Below are positions 12,697 through 26,600 of a stretch of DNA of 64,000 nt, one piece after another; position 1 is the stretch's first letter; every line of letters begins with the position of its first letter. The DNA is from Quillaja saponaria (Eukaryota > Streptophyta > Magnoliopsida > Fabales > Quillajaceae), in NCBI GenBank assembly GCA_029379385.1, contig CM055608.1, forward strand, positions 26,286,350-26,350,349, read 5' to 3'. A program made the position numbers and the translations under genes. The notes below the pieces were generated by a model. That model was not told the DNA's origin. It worked only from the letters and a program-made list of their open reading frames with translations, and did no database searches.

Positions 12697-15600
12697 TTAA
12701 AAATATTGTAACTCCATCAACACTATGATGTGCATCAAAAGAGCCACAGTGCTCAAAGGAAGCAACTTGATAAGAGTGTCAAATTTTGAGCTGCTCACAC
12801 TTCGCTGTCTGGCATTAACAAACTCATCCTTGCTGATAGTTACAGAGACATTTACAGCCAATGAACCTGAATAGTTATCCAAAAATTTAAGAAACAGTAG
12901 TGGGTCAAATATTCACAAGTAAGAAGTTATCATGGTGAACTTACAATCGTAGTTAGCCCATCCAATCCGTTGATGAGCTAAATCGTAGACAAAGATCTTA
13001 TCTTTTAGAACAAGATCTGCAAAACAAGGAAATGAGAGTCTTAAACTCAAAAGGTTTATGGATAACGGGGCTATCAATATTGCAACGGAAATTGGAGAAT
13101 CACCTTCTGTCTATATTTCTAGTTTTAAGATAATGCTAGAACAGTAAAAACACATTTCATACAACCACCACATCTTCTGAATCTTACACCCAAGCAACGT
13201 GACAAAATGTAGAACTGATAAATATTACAGAACCACAGACACAGAAATGCTATAACAAAAAAAAAAAAAAAAAATTAGTAATCACTATATTATCTCTGCA
13301 ACTCTGCATGCATCGAAACCTGCACCTCCTCCTCCCTCATAAACTTGCTCAAAACATGTGTATATGGAGAATATAAGATACCGAATAAAGGTGCCACTTC
13401 ATTTGATTGTTGAAAAAACCAATGGGAATATGATCTTCACAATTTTTTTACCAATCAATGGTAGACAATGTACAATTATTCAGAAATTTTACTTACATGA
13501 AAGTATAAACAAACTCATAGTTAAAGCATATCAATGAAACATATAACTGAAAACTTTATCACAAATGACTACAAGGATGATATTAAGATAATCAAAACCT
13601 TTTTCTGCCTTATTTTTTTAGAGAAAAAAAAAAATGAATATATGAACTTTTTTCCTCGAAATTGGCTGTTTCTAAGAAACATAAACACTCTTCAGAATAC
13701 CCTATCAAATGCTTTTCTGTTTTCAACTATTTCAGGAACAACGTGTGCCTTTAAAATGCTGCCAAACAGATACATACCAGAAATTGTTAATTGAATGATT
13801 GACTGCACACTAGCTATGTACCAGTGATGCAACATGACACGTTTGGGCACACAGGAGTCAGCAGAAAGTACTCTTTTCAACCAAGTTTTCGCAGAGCATG
13901 GCCCATTTAAAGAAACTCATCCAGGGACTTACCTCCTAAAATGCTAACCCCCTCCTGTGCCTTCTGGAAACCGATGCACCACATTGTAGCACCATCCTGT
14001 ATAAACAAAGTGACTCATTGAGGGTAAAGCACTGGCTTACATTTCAGAAGAATTACTCTTAATCCCACAGTACACAGAATCTGGAAGAACTTTCCCGAAC
14101 AGACATGTGGGAACACTTACAAGGAAACCATAATGCAGAAGGTATTCTTCTGGTTTTAACACCATCGATGCTCCGCCCTCAAAATTTAAACTGACAGGAG
14201 GAAATATCTCACCCATACTGTATACCAAATGAACAATGATTTCGTTGAGATCTTGAGAAGATATGTAACAACACTGTTAACTCTTCTAAATTCTGAAAGA
14301 AAACTTCAAGATCTTTACTTCAAATATAAAGTTACAAAATCAACCTGGTAGAGACCAGATAGCACTGGTATCCTTTTGATATGATGGGCTTCACATATGG
14401 TGAGACAGTGGTAGTTATCTAGACATCCAACATGAAAAACCAACTTCAGTAGTTCGTGAAATAACTTCAAAAGAATTTACTGTAACTTGTTATCTATTCT
14501 CCCCCCACCCCCCCCAAAAAAAAAACACGTGCAAAGGAAGAAGAATTCATTGGATAACATACTGCTGTCATCTTTTAGAAAATAAATCTACTTGTCATCA
14601 TGGAATAAAAAATGAACTTAAGAGGAAAAAACTCTATTACAGAAGAAGTAATATATAAATCTTAATAATGGTTAGTTGACCACATCAAATTTAAAATGAG
14701 AAAATCTCCGTAGTAGCATCTCTTGCTTCTTTAACTGAGGCACGTTTTCTCTATCTTTAAGCATTACTACCTAGTACATCAAACTTTTAAGAGGGGCATT
14801 TAAAAAATTTCTTCTATTTGATGATAGGGCATTTTAAGTTTAGCTTAGAGGATAATTTGGAGAAGAAAAAGACATCGTTGAAGCAATTAAATGAATCATA
14901 GCAATATATTTCCTAAATGCAAGGGAAAAAGGGGATAAAACTTACAGCATTGACTAAAGGATCATAAGCTTCTTCTACTAAATAAGCTAAAGTTGTTCCA
15001 CAGTCAATTATGGTTCCTCGGTGGTTCGAAGTTGCAAAAACAGCAGGATCAATTGGCAACAGTTGCCCATTGACAGCAATACTTTCTAGATTTAAGTTGT
15101 AATGAGGCCTGACATTTTTTTATTAAAGCACTCGTCAAATTTACTGCAATATAAGGATGCATTTACTCATATAGAATTGCAAACTATCTAATGCCATAAA
15201 AAAGCATAGCATGAAACAGAAATTGGGAAATGGAATATCACTCTCATCTCCATTTCAAGAAATTCAATTACAGAAATAAAACAATAATATATAAGCAGTA
15301 AGTTTAGGAACATATATGTTTCTAAGCATTTCCAAGGTTGATTTCACAGTACTCTCTTATGTGAAGGAGTAATCACCACATAAATAAAAATATCTTGCGT
15401 CCCTTTCTCTTTCAATTAACTAGAATGCTATCCAACATCAACATACTTGGTTGATGCTATGAACCAGAAGTTAGCCCTCATACCATTTTGGGGTGAAAGA
15501 GGATGCATTTTTACCATACAAAACATTGATCTGCTGTGCTAAACAAGAAGAACCTAATGCAAGTTACTGGTGTAGAATGAAGACTATCTATTTCTTATTA

Positions 15601-17967
15601 TAAATGGAAGAGAATGATCCTTCTCTCTGGGCCATGCATAGTCAATATTTAAAACAACATTATTCATCAAGGCATATGGTAATCTACTATCCAGAAGTAT
15701 GGCAGAAGTGAACCCTCAGAGTAACATACTATCCAGTGTGATTCCTTTTGTAAATACCTCAGAAGTGGTTATAATTATATTAGTGCAAGTGTCTAAACTC
15801 TACCTGTGTTGAGTTTTTTTAGCACAGGCGATTGCAAGCCTGGATGGAAGAAGGTTGCACTAGGTTGACTACCAACATAAAACTTTGTCAAAGCTCATGC
15901 ACATGTTTCTACAGCACTCCAATATGAAAATGTGAGAAGATTCAGGTAGGCAAACCAAAGAATACTAGAGGAAGACCAAAAGCTATGTGGGTAGAAGTGG
16001 TGAGCAAAGACATAAGTAAAAGGCTTTAGAAGAAACTTAGCTGTAGACAAGAATGAATGGAGGAAAAGAATTCATGTGAAGATACCAACTAGTTTTGTGA
16101 GGGCTATGTAGGCGACCCTAATGATTTGGGATTTACGCTTCTTGTGTTGTTGTCGTCTAATTCCACAACCTTCCTACCCCAAAACATAGTATATGTAGAT
16201 TTGCTTCACAACAATGCGATTGCAATGATTCTCCAAGAAAAAAAAAGAAAAAAAATACACACACACAAATAAGGAAAAAGTAGTGCAGAAAAGAGAACAT
16301 ACTGAGATGGAACAAGTGGGCTATAAACAAGACTTGGCTCCAAAATCTCACCAAGAACTAGTATGCCTCCTCCACTGCCTTGTCCTTTTAAACAATGAGA
16401 GAATACTTTGGGTGTTACTCCTCGTGATGACAATTGTGATATGACAGACAGAGCCCCAGGGCCAAACCCAAAAATTCCATCAACTGCTCTATCTGTTTGA
16501 GTCAGACCTCCAGATTGATTCGTGCTACACCTGTTGCAAATAGAATCATCCACGAAAGTTCACTTTAACAGAAAATTTCCAAATGAACATTAATGTGGGA
16601 CTAAAAGAAAATAAAAGAAGAGATAAGTAAAAGAAAATCAACTCCATAGTGGAAGCGTTAACGGTAGACTGTTGGCCCAATACTAATTGTGATTGTGGAA
16701 CACTCTAGTTATTTTTATATTGATAGTTTAATCAAGTTTATGCTAATCTGTACTATTAATGGTCACTGAATGTGGTCTCTATCAGAGGAAGCACTCAATT
16801 ATAATATGATAATCAGCCTTATTTGTTGGCTCTTTAATCCATCTCTTCTCTTCATCTTAAATTCTTCATGATTGTTTCCAATCCAACAATGATTGTAAAC
16901 ACCATGTTCCTAAAAGTCATAACAGCTTACCCAAAAGTGATGGTAGCCGAGGAGTTAGCTATCAAAGATTGTTCCAGGATCATATCAAAATACAGCGCAT
17001 CAGAAACATAATAACCTGATGTCCCACTGTTATCTCCAAATTTGAAGGAGTAACTGCACTGATTGCTCTGAGAAGAGCATTCAGCTTCTGAGATTTGAGC
17101 TGCAGAACGACACATTGGGTCTGAGCAGGGGACCAGGAGGGCAGTAGAAGAGCTTACAGTATCAAAGAAATTGAGCGCAATCTGCAGAAAAGAACAACTA
17201 TGAGACGTGTTCTGAAATGTCTCTTTATCCCCCAAGCTTATTACAGTACAAAGAATGGATTTTAACAGAGTAAACTAAAAGAATTTTACTCCTAGTCCAC
17301 TAGATTGAGGGCAATTGCTGCAAGAATTGCAGGTAACCCACAAAATGTCACTTCCAGTATCAATCTGCACGTTGAATTCCCTTGGAGGAGAGCCCAGCTT
17401 TACTTTTGTGAAATATAGCCTGAATAAAACAATAAAACGCAATTAAAAACGAAGTTAGTGCCTACCTACTGCTCAGTTACAAGGATTTTTTTTTTATTTT
17501 TATTTTTTGCCTGACAAACAGCAAAGATCCACTAGCCTGAAAGAACAAAGCCAATTCAAAAACATCCAAGACAATCGGTGAAGTTATACAAATACTATAA
17601 AGACTCGAAGAATCCTATATAAATTTAGTACAATTTGAAACGAGCGAATGAATGCAGGTGCTTTGAAAAGCCTTAAATAACAAGAAAGAAAAAGAAAAAA
17701 GAAAAAAAACAGGTGCTTGATTTACACGTACCCAACGAGGAAAAGATCAGAGGTCCCTTCAACTGAGAAGTCGACGACGCCATTGACAACACCTTGCAAG
17801 ATTCGAGCGTGCCTTACTCGGTCACGAGCTCTGAGAGTTTCGAGGTCGACCTGATGACTTAAAGGAAAAGCTCGTTCCAGAGGGAGAAGACTCGCCGGTA
17901 AGCTACTATAGACCACCGAAACCGGTACGAACACGGTGAGTAAGGGCATTAGAAGGAAAGCCCGCAT
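12697..17967 (-). CDS. A1-family aspartyl protease (Arabidopsis A36/A39-like), second active site DCG
   Basis: Pepsin-like protease entering the secretory pathway. Exons on the minus strand: 17967-17732, 17419-17290, 17181-16931, 16530-16303, 15108-14946, 14418-14345, 14217-14121, 13996-13933, 13016-12945 and 12866-12697. They total 1485 nt, 494 aa. The chosen ATG (17967) opens a hydrophobic signal peptide, [19 protein letters not shown]. An in-frame ATG at 18072 would place a polar extension before it. The first catalytic motif is intact: DTGSDILWV at residues 99-107. The second reads [11 protein letters not shown], with Asp317 kept but Cys318 where Ser or Thr is expected. Cys pairs typical of plant A1 proteases are present (for example CNSCSNC). 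The C-terminus ends in a hydrophobic stretch ([20 protein letters not shown]) that fits a GPI-anchor signal or membrane tail, as reported for A36/A39. Substrate is unknown. Confidence 0.93.
15830..16158 (+). mobile_element. 5'-truncated LINE 3' tail within a protease intron
   Basis: The plus strand keeps the C-terminal wording of plant LINEs: a degenerate GRPK-like segment near 15970, then a Trp-Val-Glu-Val-Val stretch near 15990 (TGGGTAGAAGTGGTGAGCAA), and GTAGGCGACCCTAATGATTT near 16108. It closes with TTGTGTTGTTGTCGTC, the short TTG-rich terminus common in these elements. Frames are broken. It sits between protease exons 5 and 4, antisense to that gene. It may be the same family as the LINE at the left edge, but the two copies cover different ends, so this cannot be confirmed here. 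The 5' limit is approximate. Confidence 0.7.
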
Positions 17968-18240
17968 TTTGGATGCTGTTTGAGCTGGATTTGGCAGAGA
18001 GAAATTAATGGAAAAGATCACGCTCTGTACTTGCTTTTCTGCATTGAGAGAGAGAAGGGCAGAGGTGCACATGAACTGAAAAGTAAGCTTTTTCAGATGG
18101 AGGGGAAGGGAGGGAGAGGAAAGGTGAAGAGGTGGTACTGTAATTTTTTGCTTAAGAAAAATAGTAATTTTATTAAAAATATAAAAGTTTTAATTATTAA
18201 AAAAAAAAAAGAATTTAATTTTTTTTTGGAAAAAACTAAA
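17968..18240 (-). promoter_or_regulatory. 5' leader and proximal promoter of the aspartyl protease
   Basis: Purine-rich on the plus strand (C/T-rich as transcribed) between the protease ATG and an A/T-rich block beginning near 18150. This composition is typical of plant 5' leaders. No TATA box is assigned with confidence. Confidence 0.35.
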
Positions 18241-21200
18241 ACTTGATGGCTTAATTATTAAAATGTAAAATCGATATTATATGTATTATTATGGATGAAA
18301 TTATTTATTAATGGTGTGAAATTATTTTAAGAGTTTTACGAAATCCGAAACTAAAAATAGGACAAGCAGTCACCAATTTACCACCAAAAATGGACAAGCA
18401 GTCACTAATTTACCACCAAAAATGGAATAATACACAAAGCTAATCTAGGCCCACTAATGTCTGCAAGTATATAAATCTTTCTAGTCATTGGAAAAAGAAA
18501 AAGTAAAAATAGTTTATTCTCAACCACATTCACCAAATCTCTTATAATAGTGAAGGGAAATACTTGTTTTATCTCTTTGCAATTGATGACTCTAGCAAAG
18601 CCAAGAAACAACACATTTCATATTAAATACCAACCCATAAGTGAAATTTAAATGATGACATAAGCAGAAAGTAATAAACTAATAATACATCTCAAATTTT
18701 CATTATTCTCTTATGTTGTTTTTCTGAACTGTTGCTTGATTGAGCTAGAAATCTATATTACTTTTGCACTCAATGAGAATATGGAGCATAGCTATCTTAT
18801 ACATAATGGAAGCTTTCACCATGTTTTGAGAGTTTACTATTCTAATTTCTATGCCTGATTCTGGTTCATTTACAGGTCTGGGGAAAAAGGTTTCCCATAC
18901 TCAATGCTTTTCTACTCAGGTTTCGTTTTTCTTTGGACATGAATCTCATGAGAACTGTTACGAGGCTTATGTCCATCTGAGTGCAACACATTAAGTTTAT
19001 ATTCATAACAATCCTCAACTAATTTTCGTTCTCTGATTTAGAGATTGTTTTTAAATAGCAAAGAATTCAAATTTACTAATAACAGTAGATAAAAAAACAG
19101 ATGGCATCTTAGTAAATCTAGTTATTTACCTTTACCAGGAAAGCCCAAATTCTTCTCTGCAAATATTCTACACAGTTATTTACCAATCACTGTCTATGTG
19201 ATCAACTGACCAACATCTGTATACTAAAATGAATACTAATAAACTCATGTAACCTTAAATCATTTTTTATTATAAAAAAAAACAATATAAAATTTCATTT
19301 TTTAGATGAATTGATCCATCTAATGTATACTCTTTTCTCTCTGTGTCTTGGGATTGTATCTATGATTGGACACATCTATATAGGTACTATATTTTCAGTG
19401 AAGAAAGGAACGTAAATAAGGTGTTTGTGGTGGCTTTCGTCATATTTGTGTTGCTTGAAAGGTACTACATTATCATCATTCTTGAATTTTATTCAATAAT
19501 TGATTGTAAATCATAGGGATATTTGCCACATGAAAATAGATGGGGTTTCTGGATATATTGGAGACTTTATCGAAGATTAACCTGATTCGATTTGATGGTT
19601 CCTTTGATCATTGTAGTTTTTAGCTTATTATATATAGTTTATGTGCATTTGAATTAAGCTATACGTTCTTCTGGAGAAATTTGGAATAGATTCAATTGGC
19701 AAATATTCTATTGATTCAATCATATTACTTGCGAGAAGAATTTTCATGTGTTCCTGTCAATAATGCGTCTTGATTTGTGTTTCCTTTAGTTGGTTCTATT
19801 TTAATTTCTCCTCGTGTTAAGTTTAACATTTTAAATCAGGGTAAAGAGTTAAATAGCATACTTATATAGAATATGGATTGAATATAAATTGATTTGTGAT
19901 AATGTTTGTTTGTTTTCCACCAAAAAAATGTAATAGACTTCAGAGTCATCTTTGTCTATATTTGGGATTGACAGACCCTCGACAAGCCTTCCTTCTCGGT
20001 TGAACATATGTATACAGATCACACCAATAAATACCCAGGTATAGATCAAAGCTAGCTTGTGTTTTTCTTATGTTAGACAGTATTAAGATGGGCCTTTCAA
20101 AGTACCAATTTCTTCTGAAGTTAATTGACATTCTTGTAAAAAGAGAAAGTCAGTGATTTGTAATTCTACATTACAATTGCAAAAGCCAATCTCTTGATAA
20201 ATTATTAGCTTTGTCCTCAATGTGTATAAGTTTTTTATTTTAATTTATAGTCCTAATGGTAAAATTTATCTCTTGGACTCCTAAGAAAAAAAAAAATCTC
20301 ATTTTTTCCCTCTTTCTAGGCATTAATAGAAAAGAACTTGGAGATAGTAGTATGGCAAGGTTTCGGTTACCATTTATGAAAAATTGGGTCCATGGCCTGA
20401 TGCTAAAACCTATGTGAAAAACACAAGTCAATATAATTATTTTCTCCAAGAAACTGGTATACTATAGTGTCACCGGCCGACTTTACTAGCATGTAAAGGT
20501 GTCAGTATAAGCACTTGCTATCCTTTTGTCGGTAGCAAGTTAGCTTTTCAAATGCCCCTCTGGTGTCAAGGCTAGTGCACAACAAAATAAGCAAAAATGT
20601 AGCATGAAAGTAAATATCATGTTGTTTGTAAGAAAGGGTTTCTACTTCTTATTAATTGAAAAACTATCAAATTACAATGCTAGTAATATACTTACAAAAT
20701 GACTACGACATAGGCAACAATGGCTTAGTGTAGGAAAGTTACAAGTAATACCAAGATATTCAACACTCATCCGATAAACTTATGTACAATTTTGATATTA
20801 TTGACTATACACCCTCCTTTAAAGAGCTTTTTGCTCCATAGTCCTTATGGCATGAATAAACATCATTTTTCATAGTTAACATATGAAATTCCCCTAATTT
20901 AAAGAGTTTATTGCAAAAATGCCATCATTACAATACCTAATTCAAGCTACCTTACAATGGTGCCCATCACAAGGCAAGCAACCATATGTGACATGCACTG
21001 AACAAGCTTGGATTATGACACATAGATATAATGAGCTCCTGTCTTTTCTTGTATCACTGTTGAGCATTACATCAAACTACCACATCTTTATGTGTTGTGC
21101 ACCTTTGAACAAGCTCCTATAATGCAATTGCTATATTTTTAAATTCAATTCCACCGATCACTTGCAAGACTGTTTGTAAATCAATCCTACAACAACCCTG

Positions 21201-23652
21201 CAATCACTTACTAGACACCTCAGAACCTTGAACATGCTACTGATTTTGTTGTGCATTTTTTTTTTTCACACAATCACTCTGTTTATATTTTACCTTTAGA
21301 ATATCCTTTTACAAATGACAATTCCTGTAATCTAATTGAAATTGGATGATAAATTTTAAATGAGAATTCTTAAAAAGAAGTTGTTAATTCAGAGATCCTT
21401 ATGTCGACAATTCAGTGTGTCTGGTTGAGGATACACCAGATTGCTGGAGCTTATTCCTTTAATCTTCTAAACTGAAGATGAAACCTTTTGGATTGTAATG
21501 ATTGATGACATATTAGTCCCATTAGCATCTTGTTTGTTTTTAACTAAAAATTGATTAGTCGGGTTTGGAATTCTGCCCTAAGTTGATGTTATTCAATGAT
21601 AGACATGACAAGTTCTCTTACACTTGGTTTCAGTCTTTCTTATTCTTCCTTGATCACTGGTGGATAGGAGAATAAAAGACAAGTCCTTTTAAGCATAAAA
21701 TAATGGAAGTCAACATAAGTGATTTTCACCTTCTTTAGTTATTAATTTGCTATGATTTTATTTTATTATTTTAAATAAAGTATATACTTTTTTCTGTTTT
21801 TTTCTTACTTGGTAATATTTTGTTCATACTGAAACTTGAAATGCAAGCCCATCTTATGGCTTTTCAAGAAGTCAAATTTGCTCTTTGAGTGCATTTCTAC
21901 GCCATTGTCCTTTGAGATCATAATTGATGAGATGGAAATTCAAGCTTCCAATGTAATACTGAAAAGATTTACTCGAGTTCATGGAAGTGTGTACGAGTGG
22001 ATTTTCAATATTTCCTAAGAAATCTAATTCCTCATTTTTCTATGCCATTTCTAACTCTAAATTTATTTATTCTTCAATGGATGTTAGTTGATGAGTTTAT
22101 GGAACAATCATTTTTTTCAATAAAAGGCATGTCACTGATGTTTGATGGGAGATGAAAGTCCCTTTGTGAAACTATAAAATTATAGTGCTTACTATTTTTT
22201 GGATTGATAGGTAGCAGAGGTTTTGCTTCTCTTTAGTTCGAGCTTTTGCGACAAGTAGTATGTGTAACACTTAGCAGCACAACAATATCAATGCAAGTAC
22301 AGGAAGTTTCAACAACAGGAAGCATTGGATGCAATAACATAAAAAATTGGACTTTGTTAACATAAGCTTCTTGGTCGTCTTTATATATTTTTTGATTTCT
22401 GATGTTTGAAAGATAGTTAAGTTTTTCTATTGAGGGTCAATTCCTGGTACATTCGTGCAAAATCATCTCCCCAGATGTTTGTATAGATTTACACTTGCTC
22501 AAGTGGGCTTATCTTCCCTTACGTATTTTATTCTAACTTTGTTTTCTGTCATTTAAAGTAAAAATAAAACCAAATAGTTGTACGGACGGCACGAGTCTCT
22601 CTATAGTCTAAGTCTAAGTCTAAGTTTTTAATTAATCTGCTTGGTTTGGTAATGTTGTGACATTTTGAGATGTGTTGTATTATTCTTACTCTCTTAGAAC
22701 TGTTTTTAAAATATCACATCAGTAATATTTAGTAAAATGATATAAAATCTATTATTAATAAGTAAAAATCATAAAATTAAGTTTAATTTGATAATATTGT
22801 GACTTTTTTTATATTAAAAATTAAAGTTATATTAGTTTTTAAAAATTTAAAGAGCATAAGTTACATTTTAAAGATATTCTTAACTTTTAAAGTTTAGATC
22901 AGAAGCACTCTAATTTTTTTCAACAAGCATTATCAAATTGAGTCTAAATCTAACTTTGAATGTCCCATTCTTAAAGAGACATAAATAGGACTGTCAAAAC
23001 TTCTCATACATAAAAAGATGTTAGTTCTTCAAATGTAGACTGACCTAAAATTGAAGTTATGAAATAATACTTAATTCAAAAATAATATCTTACTAACTAT
23101 ATATTTTGTTTACCCTTTTTTATTCTAATAAAAAATATTCATTTAATCATACTCCGATATAAAATAGTCAGAATTATAACTCCATTTGATATTTTCTGAT
23201 GGACAAAAATTTAAAAAAAACAAGGAAATATCAATTTTTTGAAAACATTTTTCATTTTTTCGTCACTAAATAATTGAATCGAAGGTAAATAAAAAGTATC
23301 CCAACATAATATAATTCTTGTATGATGTTTGTTTCAAATATATAAATAAAATATATAATAATTTTTATTTTTCAAATGTGATAATATTGATATTAAAAAA
23401 TATTTATTGGAATTGTTTACAAGATAAGATTTATTTATTTAACTGTAAATAATATGGTTAGTTATTTTTCTTTTTTACAGCTTAAGATGAACGCCAACTA
23501 TGATTTGCATGGCGTAGACAATAAGCAGAGGGTTAACTAAATACTAATGAGTACGTGTCTTTCCTCCCTGGCGATGAGTCGGTGACTGTAACTTACTAAA
23601 TTTGCTAGCATCTCTCCTTTACACCGTTCCCACCCTTCTTTCTCTAACACCC
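18241..23652. other. AT-rich spacer without recognisable genes
   Basis: About 5.4 kb between divergently arranged genes. Open frames are short and resemble nothing I know (for example 21836-22018, 20919-21122). The composition and the lack of codon structure suggest old, unrecognisable repeat DNA. The last 100-150 bp before 23653 are less AT-rich and probably contain the RH38 core promoter and leader. Confidence 0.5.
18361..18424. repeat. 32-bp direct tandem duplication
   Basis: Two adjacent 32-bp copies beginning GACAAGCAGTCAC at 18361 and 18393. They differ at one base (CACCAATTT versus CACTAATTT). The array lies about 390 bp upstream of the protease ATG. Confidence 0.95.
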
Positions 23653-26600
23653 ATGGCAAACCCAGCCGACTCCGATACCATTGCTTCCACGGCGGCTCCA
23701 TCGGACGAGAGCAAGCCTCAGGTGGCAGAGATCAAAAGCTGGGCTGACAAAGTAGAAGAAGAAGGTCAAGAAGTAACGAAAGAAGCGTCGAGTTCAATCG
23801 CCGCCGACATCGATTACTTAACAATCGATGAGACAAAGAAGGTCAATAACTTCCTGGATGAACCAGACGACTCAAATATACAAGCAGTACGATCTCTTTT
23901 CTCTCTCTCTTTCTTTTCTAATTACTGGCACTGTTAGATTTCGGGTAGAAGATTCGGGAGCAATTTTCAATAATGGCAAATAAACTTAGGTTTATTTTTG
24001 TTATTTGGTTCTCCAAGCATAAAAGTGAAGAGAAAAGGTGGAACTTTATTTTATTTTCCTTTGATGTAGGTGACTTCGGGGGATACTCCATATACCTCGG
24101 CCAAAACCTTTGAAGAATTGAATCTGTCGCCTGAGCTGCTGAAGGGTTTGTATGTTGAGATGAAATTTCAGAAGCCTAGCAAAATTCAAGCTGTCAGTTT
24201 GCCAATGATTTTGACTCCTCCATACAAAGATTTGATCGCTCAGGCACATAATGGTTCCGGTAAGACGACTTGTTTTGTACTTGGGATGTTAAGTCGAGTT
24301 GATCCTAAGCAGCAGGCTCCTCAAGCACTATGCATTTGTCCCACAAGAGAATTGGCAATTCAGGTAATTCTTTGGTTCCTTTTTCCTATTGAACGGAGAA
24401 CAATTTGTTTTTAAGGTTTTGGTTGTTTGGTTACTGACGAGAGATTACAAACAATAACAGAATATAGAAGTTCTTCGAAAAATGGGGAAATACACTGGGA
24501 TTAGTTCAGAATGTGCTGTACCAATGGATAGCAGAGATACCCTCTCAATATCAAAGCGGGCTCCAATTATGGCGCAAGTAGTGATTGGCACTCCTGGAAC
24601 AATAAAGAAGTTGATGTCACTTAAGAAACTGGGTGTCAGTCGTTTAAAGATCCTTGTTTTTGATGAGGCCGATCAAATGCTTGCAGAGGTAATCCAATAA
24701 ACTTGAGAATACTAATTTGATTGTCCTGTAGTATATATAGCATAAAACTTGAATGCCTCGTGAACATTCTGTTGTTCCTTATAGAAAAATGTACTGGTGC
24801 AGGATGGTTTTCGTGATGATTCCTTGAGGATAATGAAAGAAATTCAAAAACTCAGCCTTAATTGTCAGGTACGTTGGACCCATGTACCTCTCTCTCTATA
24901 CATATTTGTGTTATTGTGTGTCACTGTCACTCACTTGTACACGCCGGAGGCTTGTGGATGCGATGCCTTTCTGTCTTTCTATTAAATTGCTAATTCTGGA
25001 AATGCATTCCTATTCACTCTGTTCAAATAATGGGAATTCTAAACTGTGTCTAACACCCACTTGGACCACACACAGCTTGCTGATCAGACACCTTTAATTT
25101 CTGTCTTCCTGTTAAATTGCGAATTGCTAATCCTGGGAATTCATCCCTATTCATTCTTCTCAATTACCATTGAGAATATTATCATACAATAATTTTGAAG
25201 CATGAGTTGTGAGTCATTTATTTCCCTTCAGGGCAATAATATGTTTGTGTGACATCTTTATATTTGTTTGGGTTGTACATTCTATGTTGTCATCTTTAAG
25301 AAACTTAAAGTGGGTTTCTAAAATGTTTCGAGCTTGTTATGCATTTATTTCAGGAAATGTACACAGCTGGAATGCTATTTTAAACACTTATTATGATGTT
25401 TATCTGAATGTTAAATGCAATCAGAGTTCACTTGGAAAACAGATGTAGGTTGTCTTTACGTTTACCTGTGTCCATGAGAAAACAATACAGTATCATCTTT
25501 GTGGTCCAGTTGTGTACTGTATGGTTCTAAGAAAATGTACTTTTGTAACTTAGAATTTACCTGATATGATTTCTTTTTTATTTCTTTTAAAATATTTTAC
25601 TCTTCACCATGATAGAGAGATCTTCCAGACTTTCCCATCTGGCTGAAGAATAACATCTCTACTTGTTTGTTTACCTTCAAGTGATTGCTTATATATGTCT
25701 AGAGAGTGTATGTGTTTTGCATGCCTGCGTTCAGGATAGATGTTACTGATGATTTTCTTGTCTCTGAAGTATTTGACAATTAAATTGCATAACTTTATTA
25801 AGTAACATTAGGGTACCTGAGTTCTTTCCATCACATATTTTTTTTCCAGGTGCTTCTGTTCTCTGCTACATTTAATGAGACTGTCAAGAATTTTGTTTCA
25901 AGGACAGTTAAAGAGGATCACAATAAACTTTTTGTAAAGAAAGAAGAACTATCCCTAGACGCAGTAAAGCAATACAAGGTGAACTGTCCTGATGAACTTT
26001 CTAAGCTTGAAGTGATTAAAGATTATATCTTTGAATTAGGAGAGAACGTGGGGCAAACTATTGTATTTGTACGCACAAGAGAGAGTGCAAGAATGTTGCA
26101 TAAAACACTTGTTGCTATGGGTTATGAGGTCACTGCTATTCAAGGTGCTCTTGATCATGGAGAGAGAGACAAAATAATCAAAGAGTTCAAAGATGGTTTA
26201 ACACAAGTTCTTATATCAACAGATGTTCTTGCTCGTGGTTTTGATCAACAACAGGTGGTGGACCTGTTTCTTGCTCTTGCCCCCCCCCCCCCCCTTCCTT
26301 TATCGATATGCATGTTTGCCTCTCAAAACATTTACAAACTTGATTGGTGTTTTCTTTCAGGTTAATTTGGTTATCAATTATGATCTTCCTGTGCAATATA
26401 CTCCTCATCGTACCCATGAACCCGAGCCTGATTGTGAAGTGTACTTGCATAGAGTTGGTAGGGCAGGGCGTTTTGGCCGCAAGGGTAAGTTTCTGGTAAA
26501 AGCTTATATTACTGATTATATTGGCCCTTGTGACATAGTTAGTGATGCTTTGTATGGTTATGTAAAATCCACTGTGTTTGTATAGGTTAATTGCACTGTT

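Noticed and set aside
17968..18072. Upstream in-frame ATG at 18072 for the aspartyl protease
   Set aside because: It would place 35 polar residues before the signal peptide; ATG 17967 gives a proper secretory N-terminus.
20600..21250. Possible LTR or other transposon in the 18-23 kb spacer
   Set aside because: No paired terminal repeats, primer site or coding domain could be found by eye.
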